Assembly (NCBI GenBank): GCA_030041475.1
Contig: JASHNU010000040.1
Span: forward strand, 1 to 64,000
Direction of reading: 5' to 3'
From: Candidatus Sulfotelmatobacter sp.
Lineage (GTDB): Bacteria > Acidobacteriota > Terriglobia > Terriglobales > Acidobacteriaceae
Length of the DNA: 64,000 nucleotides
Part shown: one piece after another, positions 17,924 through 26,797 of the stretch
Layout: every line of letters begins with the position of its first letter
Numbering within the stretch: position 1 is the first letter of the stretch
Notes under the pieces: model-generated
What the model was told of the DNA's origin: nothing
The model's input: the letters and a program-made list of their open reading frames with translations, nothing else
Database searches by the model: none
Made by a program: the position numbers and the translations under genes

Positions 17924-19192
17924 ATGAGACTCCCCCAGTCCAGCCGTCGACCTCTCTTTCCTCGTTTTGCTTCCATCGTTGTTCTCATAATCTTCTTCAC
18001 CCTGCTGCCTACCGGCGCCGGGGCGACGACGCCCCAGTTGCAGTGCTCGCCGGCGAATATGCGCTTTGGGGAAGTCGCCATTGGCCAATCGGAGAGTCAA
18101 CTCATTACTCTGACGAACACCGGTACAACCAGCATCACCATTTCAGGAATGAGCTCGAACGATTCCGAATTTAGCCCGTCCGGTTTGAGCCTTCCACTCG
18201 TTCTTGCGGCCGGTCAGACCGTCAACGTAAACGTGATTTTCGCCCCGTCCCAGACTGGAATTGTCACCGGCGAAGTGACGTTTACGAGCGACGCATCCGA
18301 CCTCACACTCAGACTGGGAGTGGTGGGCACCGGTGTAACCAGTGAAGCTCTGACTGCCGAGCCCGCGAGTCTGGCTTTCGGACAGCTGGCGGCAGGAAGT
18401 AAGGCAACGCTCTCGGTTACGCTGAGCAATGCGACAGCGTCGAACGTTACTCTGACGGCGCTACAGACGCTGGGGAACAACTTTTCCGTCCAGGGGCCCG
18501 GCTTCCCTTTGGTTCTCAGCCCGAAGCAAAGTATTGCTCTAAGCGTTACTTTTGCTCCACAAGCTGCTGGTGTGACCAGCGGAAGCGTCTTCATTTACGG
18601 GCCAAGACTTAACATACCCCTGACCGGAATGGGTACGGCCAACGGAACGCTTGCCATCAGCCCGACGGCGCTGAATTTTGGCAACGTTAATATTGGATCC
18701 ACTGCGACGCAGGCTGTGAGCCTGAGTGCGAGCGGCGGAAGCGTCACCATTTCTTCCGATGCCAGCAGCAATTCGCAGTTCGCACTTTCCGGCGCCTCCC
18801 TTCCGCTGACCATCGGTGCGGGACAGAGTGTGTCGCTCAACGTGGCCTTCTCACCGGCTCAAAGCGGACAAGCCTCCGGAACTTTGACCTTCGCGAGCAA
18901 TGCGTCCAGCGGGCAGGCTGTCGAATCGATGACTGGGACAGGTGTTGCCATGCAGTACTCCGTGAACTTGTCCTGGAGCCCCAGCACCTCTTCTGTCATC
19001 GGCTATAACGTATATCGTGGCACCGCAGTGGGTTCCTATTCCAAAATCAACAGCACTTTGGACACGAGTACGATGTACACCGATAACGCGGTCAGTTCTG
19101 GGGTCACTTATTACTATGTAGCGACCTCGGTGAATTCCGGTGGAGCAGAAAGTGGCTACTCCACGCCGCCGTTGCAGGTTGTAGTTCCGTAA
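17924..19192 (+). CDS. Secreted choice-of-anchor-D (ASH) repeat protein with fibronectin III domain
   Basis: A 422-residue exported protein, paralogue of the preceding gene. A Sec signal peptide (residues about 1-33, cleaved after GAGA) precedes three ASH repeats (MRFGEVAIGQSESQLITLTN; LAFGQLAAGSKATLSVTLSN; LNFGNVNIGSTATQAVSLS) and a C-terminal fibronectin III domain (VNLSWSPSTSSVIGYNVYRG). It has one more ASH repeat than its neighbour and lacks a lipobox, so it is probably free or loosely bound in the envelope. Role unknown; adhesion or polymer binding is possible. The start is supported by the signal peptide rather than by a strong Shine-Dalgarno sequence. Confidence 0.8.
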   Translation: MRLPQSSRRPLFPRFASIVVLIIFFTLLPTGAGATTPQLQCSPANMRFGEVAIGQSESQLITLTNTGTTSITISGMSSNDSEFSPSGLSLPLVLAAGQTVNVNVIFAPSQTGIVTGEVTFTSDASDLTLRLGVVGTGVTSEALTAEPASLAFGQLAAGSKATLSVTLSNATASNVTLTALQTLGNNFSVQGPGFPLVLSPKQSIALSVTFAPQAAGVTSGSVFIYGPRLNIPLTGMGTANGTLAISPTALNFGNVNIGSTATQAVSLSASGGSVTISSDASSNSQFALSGASLPLTIGAGQSVSLNVAFSPAQSGQASGTLTFASNASSGQAVESMTGTGVAMQYSVNLSWSPSTSSVIGYNVYRGTAVGSYSKINSTLDTSTMYTDNAVSSGVTYYYVATSVNSGGAESGYSTPPLQVVVP

Positions 19193-19601
19193 AGTGAGCT
19201 GGTGAAGTCGAGGTGGCAAGTGCAAATCCGTTGCTGGAGTGATCACCTCACTTGTGGCACCAACCAATAACGCACCCTGTGAAGATATGCCTTGTAGCCC
19301 TCCAGGTCGCGTGCCAACACGCTCTCCTCGCGAAAAATGCCCCATCGACTGAGTAACCGGGATCCTCTTTAGGACTTCTTTACCCCGGCGCCGCTGGCAA
19401 ACGGGTGAAGAATAGGCTTGAACGAGAATGGGGATTCCCCCAAATTATATCGTGTGACGATACAACTAAAATTTGGCCCATGGAATCCCATTCTTTGCGC
19501 GGCGGGATCACGTCCCGTGAGTACACCTGCCGGCTCAGAAGTGTGGCAACCATGCACCGTGAGCAAGTCCAGTGAACCTGAAATTTCCAAGGAGATTCCA
19601 A
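19193..19601. other. Intergenic stretch holding a large imperfect palindrome
   Basis: About 410 bases between the ASH protein and the OmpA-like gene. No gene is supported. The middle is occupied by the inverted repeat at 19425-19494, listed separately; the end contains the AAGGAG of the OmpA-like gene. Confidence 0.4.
19425..19494. repeat. 70-base nested inverted repeat
   Basis: Three arm pairs are nested around one centre: AGAATGGGGATTCC with GGAATCCCATTCT (one extra G on the left), CCAAATT with AATTTGG, and TATCGT-GTG-ACGATA in the middle. A transcript would fold into a long hairpin; the DNA could extrude a cruciform. It ends about 107 bases upstream of the OmpA-like ATG. It could be a miniature mobile-element remnant or a leader structure. 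Confidence 0.55.
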
Positions 19602-21371
19602 ATGAAATTCTTCAAGCATCAAGCTCATTTCGCGTCTCTGATTTTCGTTGCGTTCCTGTTAGCCGCATGGCCCGTCTTTGCACAAAGCGATTCAGGCACC
19701 GGGGAGTTGAAGATTCATGTAAGCCCGAAGCAAGCGTACGTTTTCGTGGACGGGAAGGCCATCCGGGATGGAAGTCAGACGATCAAGCTTTCGGCTGATT
19801 CTCACGAAGTGAGCGTCCGTAATTACGGGTACATTCCGTACACCGAGGCAGTGCGTATTAGCGCGGGTAACACGACCGAGGTTCCGGTGACGCTACAAGC
19901 ATCCGGCGATAAGGTGTCAGGCCCGTTTGGAGACATCGAATTCAAAGGGCACCCGCGTGCGGCGGTGTTGCTCAACGGCACGACGCCAGATTACTTCGTC
20001 GGCCATGTGGATGAATTTGACTGGGACTGGATCTGGCATCAGCGTCTGCTGGTGAAACCCGGTAACTATCAGGTGGAAGTTACACGGAAAGGAAATACGA
20101 TCTGGTCAGGCCCGGTACAGGTCAAAGCCGGTGAAAAAGTGATTGTTGACCTCAACCACGATGGCACGATCAAGACCAGGGACTGGGCCCAGGGGAACAC
20201 TCTCGGACCGCGGCCGCGGTTCGAGGCGGGAATCGCCAGCGCGGAAATTCCGATCGCGCCGGTTACCGCGCAGCTCGCCGCACAGTCGGCTCAACTGGGC
20301 TGTGGACAATCGGATCAGTTGAACTGGACATCGGCGAACGCGGTGGCTGTATCCATCACGAACCTGGGATCGGTTATGGCAAACGGCAGCCGCCCGATCT
20401 CCCCCACCAAAACGACGACCTATGAGTTGGTTGCCAAAGGTCCAGGCGGCGACGCGATGCGGACAGCCACGGTCAGTGTCAATCCACAACCGACCGTGAC
20501 TCTAACGTGGAGCCAGCCGGAAGTGCGCTTTCACAAGATCGGGGATAAGGTCGTCCAAGACGACTCGGCCACATTGAGCTGGACTACCTCCAATGCGAAC
20601 CACGTGACGATCAGCTCGCTGGGCAGCGAGGGTATGAGCGGCAGCCAAACCATCAACGCGCAGCCGAAGCAGACCAATATCGGCCCCGTCAACGAGATGG
20701 TCAACTACACACTCTCAGCTTCCAACGCCTGCGGTGGAACAACGACGCAAACTGCAGCACTGCATGTAGTTGGCTCCATTGATCCGGTGCCTCCGGTTAT
20801 CCTTGCCAGCGTGTTCTACCCGACGAACTACCCCACATCCAAACACTCGGAGATCGGCCTTGTAGCAACCGAGAAGGAGGCCCTGTCGGAGGCTGCGAAC
20901 CGCTTCAAGAATCACGAGCAGTACGACAACGACCATGCCAGCCTCATGGTGGTTGGACACGCTGACATTCGCGGGTCCAAGGAGTACAACCTGAAGCTCA
21001 GCGAGAGAAGGTCTGATCTGGTGAAGAGGTATCTGGTGTCCCAGGGAATCCCCGCCGACAAGATCCAGACTTGCGCTCAAGGGAAACAGCAGGAACTGAG
21101 TAAGAAGGATGTTTCGAAACTACAGACGGAGGACCCGCAAAAGCCAGAGAAGTGGATGACCCATCGTTCCGCGGCGACCTGGCTGGCCTACAACCGTCGC
21201 GTCGACATCATCGTAGAACCGACGGGAAAGCAATCTACTGAAGCGTACCCGAACGATGCCTCCGATGCGCGGATTCTGTGGCAGAGGGCCCAACCCAGCT
21301 TGCACAACGTCGAATCGGCTGCAAATCAGGCGACCACCGCTGCGTCGTTACACGCAGCGCTAGAACACTGA
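19602..21371 (+). CDS. OmpA-family envelope protein with PEGA and Ig-like domains
   Basis: A 589-residue exported protein. A signal peptide ending WPVFAQ is followed by a PEGA domain (LKIHVSPKQAYVFVDGKAIRD), a second beta domain, two Ig-like modules with the LxWTTSNA signature (DQLNWTSANAVAVSI; ATLSWTTSNANHVTI), and a C-terminal OmpA/MotB peptidoglycan-binding domain (VVGHADIRGSKEYNLKLSERRSDLVKRYL split at GHAD and NRRVDI). The last domain would grip peptidoglycan, so the protein probably links cell wall and outer membrane. The ATG at 19602 has AAGGAG eight bases upstream. It is the third envelope protein in a row here. Confidence 0.85.
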   Translation: MKFFKHQAHFASLIFVAFLLAAWPVFAQSDSGTGELKIHVSPKQAYVFVDGKAIRDGSQTIKLSADSHEVSVRNYGYIPYTEAVRISAGNTTEVPVTLQASGDKVSGPFGDIEFKGHPRAAVLLNGTTPDYFVGHVDEFDWDWIWHQRLLVKPGNYQVEVTRKGNTIWSGPVQVKAGEKVIVDLNHDGTIKTRDWAQGNTLGPRPRFEAGIASAEIPIAPVTAQLAAQSAQLGCGQSDQLNWTSANAVAVSITNLGSVMANGSRPISPTKTTTYELVAKGPGGDAMRTATVSVNPQPTVTLTWSQPEVRFHKIGDKVVQDDSATLSWTTSNANHVTISSLGSEGMSGSQTINAQPKQTNIGPVNEMVNYTLSASNACGGTTTQTAALHVVGSIDPVPPVILASVFYPTNYPTSKHSEIGLVATEKEALSEAANRFKNHEQYDNDHASLMVVGHADIRGSKEYNLKLSERRSDLVKRYLVSQGIPADKIQTCAQGKQQELSKKDVSKLQTEDPQKPEKWMTHRSAATWLAYNRRVDIIVEPTGKQSTEAYPNDASDARILWQRAQPSLHNVESAANQATTAASLHAALEH

Positions 21372-21614
21372 ACGAGGAGGTCATGCGACGGGCCGTGAGC
21401 AGCGTGGGTGAATTTGGCTGCAGAAGCGTTGCTTGATGTAAGCGCTTCATGGAATAGACCTTCCACTTGGAATGCGCCGGCACATTGTGGATGCCAGGGT
21501 GATCTCCTGTCTACCAGCCGGCATCAGGCGCCAATTACGGCGATCTGAGGATTGTGATCCGCGTCATTGCTCGGTCTCGGCGGCAATGGTCCACTTGGCA
21601 CGAGGGAACATCCA

Positions 21615-23627
21615 ATGCCGGCCGAACTGATCGATACCAAAACTCTTCCCGAAAATGCCTATAAGCCGCTGCATGACGGCGAATTTTATCTGCCCATCGT
21701 TCCGGCTTCTGCTAAATTACCAGAACTCACTTCACGCTCCATCGTCTGGGGCGTCCTGTTTTGCGTGATCTTCAGCGTAGCATCGGCCTATTCCACTCTC
21801 AAGGTTGGCCAGGGAATGGAGGCCGCGATTCCCATCTCCATCCTCGCCATCGGCCTGGCGCGCATGTACCAGCGCCGTTCGTCCCTGCTGGAGAACGTCA
21901 TCATCACGGGCATGGGCGGAGCCTCCGCCGCTGTAGTATCAGGCGCGGTCTTCACGGTGCCGGCGCTTTACGCTCTCCACCTCGATCCGCATCCGGTGCA
22001 GACCATTTTCATCTGCCTGGCCGGCGGGTGCCTTGGCATCCTCTTTCTGATCCCGCTGCGGCGCTATTTTGTGTGCGAAATGCACGGCAAGTTTCCCTTC
22101 CCGGAGGCCACGGCCATCACCGAAGTCCTCGTGACCGGTGAAAAAGGCGGCTCGCAAGCCAAACTTCTGCTTCAGGCTACTGTTGTCGCAGCGATCTACG
22201 ACTTTTTTGTCACAACTTTTCATGTTTGGAAGGAATATCTGAACTTCCAGTTTCTGCCCCTTATGCGGTCAGTGGCCGAGCGCGGCCGCATGGTCTTCAA
22301 TTTCGATGCGGTCAGCTTCATTCTCGGTCTCGGATATGTGATGGGTTTGCGCGTCGCCCTCATCTTTTGTGCCGGCGGTGTGCTGGTGAACTTCGTGCTG
22401 GTGCCGATGATCTGGTTTGTTGGCAGCCACCTGGGTGAGGTCACCGTCTATCCCGCCACGATCCCCATTTCACACATGGCGGCTGCGGATATTTACCGCA
22501 ACTATGTGCGCTTCATCGGCGTAGGTGCCATCGCCAGCGCGGGATTTGTCGGAATCCTCAAGTCCCTGCATGTGGTTGGGGGGTCGTTTCGCATCGCGAT
22601 GCACGCCTTTCGCCACGGTGAAACACCGCGCGTGGAGCGCACGGACCGCGACATTCCCGTTCTCACCATCCTGCTCGGAGTTGTGCTGGGCGCCCTCGCC
22701 GTGGCCGCCTTCTTTGGACAGCTTCACGTTTCATGGACGGTGGTTGGTTTAGGCCTCGCACTGACGCTGCTGTTCTCATTCTTCTTCACCACGGTAGCTG
22801 CCAACGCCATTGCCACGACAGCCAACAACCCAGCCAGTGGCATGACGTTGCTCACCGTGATCGTTTCGGCGATCGTGCTGCTGAAGTTCGGGCTTTCCGG
22901 GGCCACCGGCATGTTCTTCGTGATGGCCCTGGCTGGCATGGTTTGCGTTGCCCTGTGCTCGTCCGGACAATTCATCACCGACCTGAAGGCCGGTTACTGG
23001 ATCGGTTCCACGCCCGCGGCGCAGCAGAAGGTGAAGTTCATCGCGGTGGTCGCGTCGGCCCTGACTGCGGGGTTCACCATCATTCTGCTGGCCAAGGCAT
23101 TCCAGTTCGGAGAGGCCGTGCCCGGCGACCCAAGGCAGGTGCTGGTCGCGCCCCAGGCCTCAGCGCTGAAAGCCGTGGTCTCGGGATTCATGAGTGGCCA
23201 GCCGGCCCCCTACATATTGTTTGGTCTCGGTGCCATGGTCACTGTGGTGCTGGAAATGCTCGGCCTTTCTTCGATGGTCTTCGCACTCGGAATTTATTTG
23301 CCGCTGCAGCTGACCACGCCCATCCTGGCCGGCGGATTCCTCTCGCACCTTGTGAACAAGCGCGCTGAAAAGACCGGCGGCGAGCACGGCAGAACAATCC
23401 GCGAGCGAGGTATCATCATTGCGGGTGGGCTGATGGCTGGCGGCGCGCTTGGCGGCGTGATTGGTGCGGCGCTGCGCGTGCTGCCGCACTTCAAGGAAGA
23501 ATGGATTCAAACGCCGTTCTACCAGAACATGCCGGTTTCGCAGATGCTCTCCGCGCTCGGGTTCGTGGGTCTCTGCGTGTACACCTATCTGAACTCGATG
23601 AAGAGATCGAAGTCCGAAAACGAATAG
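21615..23627 (+). CDS. OPT-family oligopeptide transporter
   Basis: A 670-residue inner-membrane transporter with about 14-16 hydrophobic segments. The N-terminal part (SRSIVWGVLFCVIFSVASAY, then LKVGQGMEAAIPISILAIGL) and the conserved ENVIITGMGGASAAV and GKFPFPEATAITEVL motifs mark the OPT superfamily, whose bacterial members import peptides or metal-chelate complexes. The ATG at 21615 follows GAGGGA by eight bases; an upstream in-frame start adds 16 residues with no Shine-Dalgarno sequence. The next gene encodes a putative metallopeptidase, so import and cleavage of small peptides may be coupled. Confidence 0.9.
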   Translation: MPAELIDTKTLPENAYKPLHDGEFYLPIVPASAKLPELTSRSIVWGVLFCVIFSVASAYSTLKVGQGMEAAIPISILAIGLARMYQRRSSLLENVIITGMGGASAAVVSGAVFTVPALYALHLDPHPVQTIFICLAGGCLGILFLIPLRRYFVCEMHGKFPFPEATAITEVLVTGEKGGSQAKLLLQATVVAAIYDFFVTTFHVWKEYLNFQFLPLMRSVAERGRMVFNFDAVSFILGLGYVMGLRVALIFCAGGVLVNFVLVPMIWFVGSHLGEVTVYPATIPISHMAAADIYRNYVRFIGVGAIASAGFVGILKSLHVVGGSFRIAMHAFRHGETPRVERTDRDIPVLTILLGVVLGALAVAAFFGQLHVSWTVVGLGLALTLLFSFFFTTVAANAIATTANNPASGMTLLTVIVSAIVLLKFGLSGATGMFFVMALAGMVCVALCSSGQFITDLKAGYWIGSTPAAQQKVKFIAVVASALTAGFTIILLAKAFQFGEAVPGDPRQVLVAPQASALKAVVSGFMSGQPAPYILFGLGAMVTVVLEMLGLSSMVFALGIYLPLQLTTPILAGGFLSHLVNKRAEKTGGEHGRTIRERGIIIAGGLMAGGALGGVIGAALRVLPHFKEEWIQTPFYQNMPVSQMLSALGFVGLCVYTYLNSMKRSKSENE

Positions 23628-23699
23628 GTCGGACGGCGAATCACATTAACGGAGCGCTACAACGTACCTGATAAGAACGATTTCAACGGAGACATTCAA

Positions 23700-25067
23700 A
23701 TGAACCAAGCCGATCTTTCCATCGCAAACGCAATTCTTGGTATCGACACCCTTTGGGGAGGCGACGTCATGTGCCCCTCGGGAACAGGCCGGTTCATCGC
23801 CGATTCCTGGTTTTCCGACGAGCCGCTACCTGCGGCTTACACCCATCCGGCCGCTGCCCGCCTGCGAGCTGCGGGCGGCGTTACCGGCAAGGACAGCGCT
23901 GCCGTCGCGGACTACCTGAGCGAAATGAGCACAGAGATCATCCGCTCGATGGATGCGATCAACGTCGAAGCCCGCCGCGTGGGCGGTCAACGCAGGGCTT
24001 TTCTTGAAGGCCTGAACACCTGCCTGACAACGATGTGGGAACTTGCCATGGAAACCACTGGCAAGGGCAACCGCGTGCCTTATGAGCGGAGCGTCGAGGC
24101 CTCCACCGGCCGACCGCCGGAGCCTTCGCGACCCGAGGCAAAGCGCGAACGCGTTGCCGAATTGCTGGGCCGCGCCGGATATCAGCCTTCTGGCCCGGCG
24201 GGCATCCTGGACGCTGTGGATCGATGGCGCCGCGAACGACTCGTCCCCATGGCCTCTGTGCGTGCTCTGGGAGCGGCCGTCATTGCTCGCATGAATGAGC
24301 TCTGCGAGAAGAACCTTGTGCCATATATTCCGACAGAACTCGTGCGGGTGCCGCGCGCCAACATCGAATTCCTTCCGATCAAGGACGCATGGTTCTCTGG
24401 CTCGATGAATTACATTGGCCGGGCGAGAAATGCGGACGGCACACCGAAATACGAGGCCACGTACGAGATCAACGCTTCGTTGCAGATTTCGGTGCCGGAG
24501 TTCGAGCATCTCGTCAGCCACGAGGTCGTGCCGGGGCATGTAACTACTTTCGCCTATCTTCAAGACCTATATGTGCGCAGCCTGGTCGGATTCGAGGCTA
24601 CTGTTCTGACCATGAACACACGCGCCGCCACCCTTTTTGAAGGAATCGCCAACAACGCAATTTTGATCGCCCATGGGGTCACGGAAGTGGACCAGCTTCC
24701 AGATGACGATTTGCAGATTGGCGTGCTGCTCGCGCTCTTGCAGGATGACGCCAAGAACGAAGCTTCGTATCTCACCTGGGGCGAGAAGATGCAGAAAGAA
24801 GAAGTCGCCGCCATTCTGCGGCGGGATTACCTGGTCACCGAGGAGCGCGCCGACAAACTCTCGGGCGCCTGGGGACGTCATCCGCTGCTGGGGCGGATGT
24901 ACCTACCGGCTTACCGCTGCGGCACGGAGAAAGTCGCAGAACTCCGCCGCAAGCATCGGGCTAGCGAGGTGCTGCCGGTGCTCTATGGTGCAGCCGGATT
25001 GGTGGATTGCGAGACCGTAGAAGCCGCGTGCGCACAGCCGGCTTATTCCGGTCAAACGGTTGGTTGA
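23700..25067 (+). CDS. DUF885-like HExxPGH metallopeptidase-type protein
   Basis: A 455-residue cytoplasmic protein with LVSHEVVPGHVTTF at about residue 270, the HExxPGH zinc motif of DUF885-like gluzincin peptidases, and FEGIANN about 45 residues later, where the third ligand Glu is expected. It is shorter than the usual 550-600 residues of DUF885 proteins and has no signal peptide. GGAG sits nine bases upstream of the ATG. It begins 72 bases after the OPT transporter stop on the same strand, which suggests a peptide-use operon (inference). The N-terminal half has no motif I recognise. Confidence 0.65.
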   Translation: MNQADLSIANAILGIDTLWGGDVMCPSGTGRFIADSWFSDEPLPAAYTHPAAARLRAAGGVTGKDSAAVADYLSEMSTEIIRSMDAINVEARRVGGQRRAFLEGLNTCLTTMWELAMETTGKGNRVPYERSVEASTGRPPEPSRPEAKRERVAELLGRAGYQPSGPAGILDAVDRWRRERLVPMASVRALGAAVIARMNELCEKNLVPYIPTELVRVPRANIEFLPIKDAWFSGSMNYIGRARNADGTPKYEATYEINASLQISVPEFEHLVSHEVVPGHVTTFAYLQDLYVRSLVGFEATVLTMNTRAATLFEGIANNAILIAHGVTEVDQLPDDDLQIGVLLALLQDDAKNEASYLTWGEKMQKEEVAAILRRDYLVTEERADKLSGAWGRHPLLGRMYLPAYRCGTEKVAELRRKHRASEVLPVLYGAAGLVDCETVEAACAQPAYSGQTVG

Positions 25068-25162
25068 CGGTCACATCCAGGCGGAAGCTCTGGCGCACGT
25101 CGCCAGGTCCATCAAAACGGGACAGGAGCGATCACTACCGATCCATGCCACGCCTGCAGCTT

Positions 25163-26752
25163 TCAGGTCATCCGATCTGCCAGATCATCTATCTGCCAGA
25201 TCGTGTCAAGCACTGTGCCGTCCACCCACTTGACGACAGCGACCGGTCGATCGGTGTGAGTGGGTCTCGCTGGCTTACCGCCGCAGATGCGCTCGACTTC
25301 GTCTTTGATCTCCCGCAGCGGGCGGATCGGGAGTTTTGAGTTTCGGACGGCATCGATGAGATCCTGCCTTCGCGGGTTGATAGCAATGCCGCGCTCGGTC
25401 GCGATGACGTCAATCAACTCACCCGGACCACAGAGGGTCGTGACCTCGTCCACGATAACCGGGATGCGGTCGCGGAACGAAGGAACCGCCAGAATTGTGC
25501 ACCCGGCAGCCAGACAGTTCTGCCATCCTCCGATTCCGTGCAGAAGGCGCCCGTCGGAGTGCGTGACCACGTTGGCGTTGAAGTCCACGTCGACCTCTGT
25601 CGCGCCTAAAACGACAGCATCCACCATAGAGGCGAAATTGCCCTTGCCGTGGTAGTTGTAGGACGTGAAGGGAGAAGTCGCCACATGGCGTGGATTGTTC
25701 GCGATGGATCGCACCCCGTCGAGATCGAAGGTTTGCCCGTCGAGAATGCAGTCAGTCAGGCCTTCTTCCAGCAGTTCGACCAGATATTTTGTGGAGCCGC
25801 CGCGGACAAAGTGCGCTCGTATGCCGGACTCTCGCATCATCCGCTTGAGATAGCTGACAAAGGCCAGCGCAATTCCCCCAGCTCCGGCCTGGAAGGAAAA
25901 ACCGTTGCGCATGATCCCGGCATCTCTGAGGAAAAAGGCGACAAACTCGGCGATGCGAAGGCGGTCCGGCGAGCGCGTGATTTGCGTTGTGCCGGAAACG
26001 ATTTTCGTGGGGTCTCCGATGGCATCTACTTCCACAACGCAGTCCACGTTGTTGCCCTGAATTTGCCAGGGAATACACGGGAAGGGTACGAGGTTGTCGG
26101 TAACGACAATCACGTGGTCGGCGTAGATGGAATCCGCCAGCGCAAAGCCAAGCGAGCCGCACGCGGATTTTCCATGAGATCCGTCACAGTTGCCGAATGG
26201 GTCAGCGGTCGGCGCCGCGATGACTGCAATGTCGATGTGAACCTCGCCGTCCTGGATTGCCTGCCAGCGGCCGCCGTGGGAGCGCAGAACGCCCATGCCT
26301 CGCATTTTGCCCTGCGTGCAGTAATCGCCGAGCGGTCCGTTCATGCTGCCTTCGATGTGATCGATCACCCCGGCTTCCATCAGTTCGATCGCGCCCTGCT
26401 GGGAGGGAAAGGACGCACTGGGAAACCACATCAGGTCCTTCACACCGATGCGGGAAGCGGCCTCCAGAGCCATAAGCGCAACACGATCGCCGTCGCGCAA
26501 GTGATGATGCGACGAGAGGACCATGCCATCGCGCAGGCCGCATTTCCGCAGAGCCGTTTCAAGATCGGCCACTCTCTTGTCGCCGTTCGCTGGATAGTCG
26601 GCGATTATGCTGATTGGCGGGGCTGCTTTTCGTCCGCTCGGACGATATTTGCCTACGCCGAGGTAGGGCGTTTGTGAACGGCCGTTCACCCGATTCGGCA
26701 CCATGCGCCCGGCTGCGTTCTGAAGCATCTCGGTCTTGGTCAGAGTTGGCAT
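25163..26752 (-). CDS. citF: Citrate lyase alpha subunit-like CoA/ACP transferase
   Basis: CitF-type proteins transfer the acyl carrier between acetate and citrate and belong to the CoA-transferase superfamily. The 529 residues align in order with CitF: MVPNRVNGR near the N-terminus, ISIIADYPANGDKRVADL-type sequence not shown in full, DGMVLSSHHHLRDGD, GHGK-like glycine loops, and VTERGIAINPRR-type C-terminus (VIATERGIAINPRRQDLIDA). It is the last gene of the seven-gene operon, 45 bases after the CitD-CitE fusion. In normal citrate lyase it works with CitD and CitE; whether the substrate here is citrate is uncertain because the other genes of the operon are foreign to citrate fermentation. Confidence 0.85.
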   Translation of the reverse strand: MPTLTKTEMLQNAAGRMVPNRVNGRSQTPYLGVGKYRPSGRKAAPPISIIADYPANGDKRVADLETALRKCGLRDGMVLSSHHHLRDGDRVALMALEAASRIGVKDLMWFPSASFPSQQGAIELMEAGVIDHIEGSMNGPLGDYCTQGKMRGMGVLRSHGGRWQAIQDGEVHIDIAVIAAPTADPFGNCDGSHGKSACGSLGFALADSIYADHVIVVTDNLVPFPCIPWQIQGNNVDCVVEVDAIGDPTKIVSGTTQITRSPDRLRIAEFVAFFLRDAGIMRNGFSFQAGAGGIALAFVSYLKRMMRESGIRAHFVRGGSTKYLVELLEEGLTDCILDGQTFDLDGVRSIANNPRHVATSPFTSYNYHGKGNFASMVDAVVLGATEVDVDFNANVVTHSDGRLLHGIGGWQNCLAAGCTILAVPSFRDRIPVIVDEVTTLCGPGELIDVIATERGIAINPRRQDLIDAVRNSKLPIRPLREIKDEVERICGGKPARPTHTDRPVAVVKWVDGTVLDTIWQIDDLADRMT

Positions 26753-26797
26753 CGACGATTCGGCCTCTTCACTTCTTATCTCTTCAAGCCAGTCCCT

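Noticed and set aside
21423-21451. GAAGCG/CGCTTC hairpin after the OmpA-like gene
   Set aside because: Short arms, long loop and no T-run; not convincing as a terminator.
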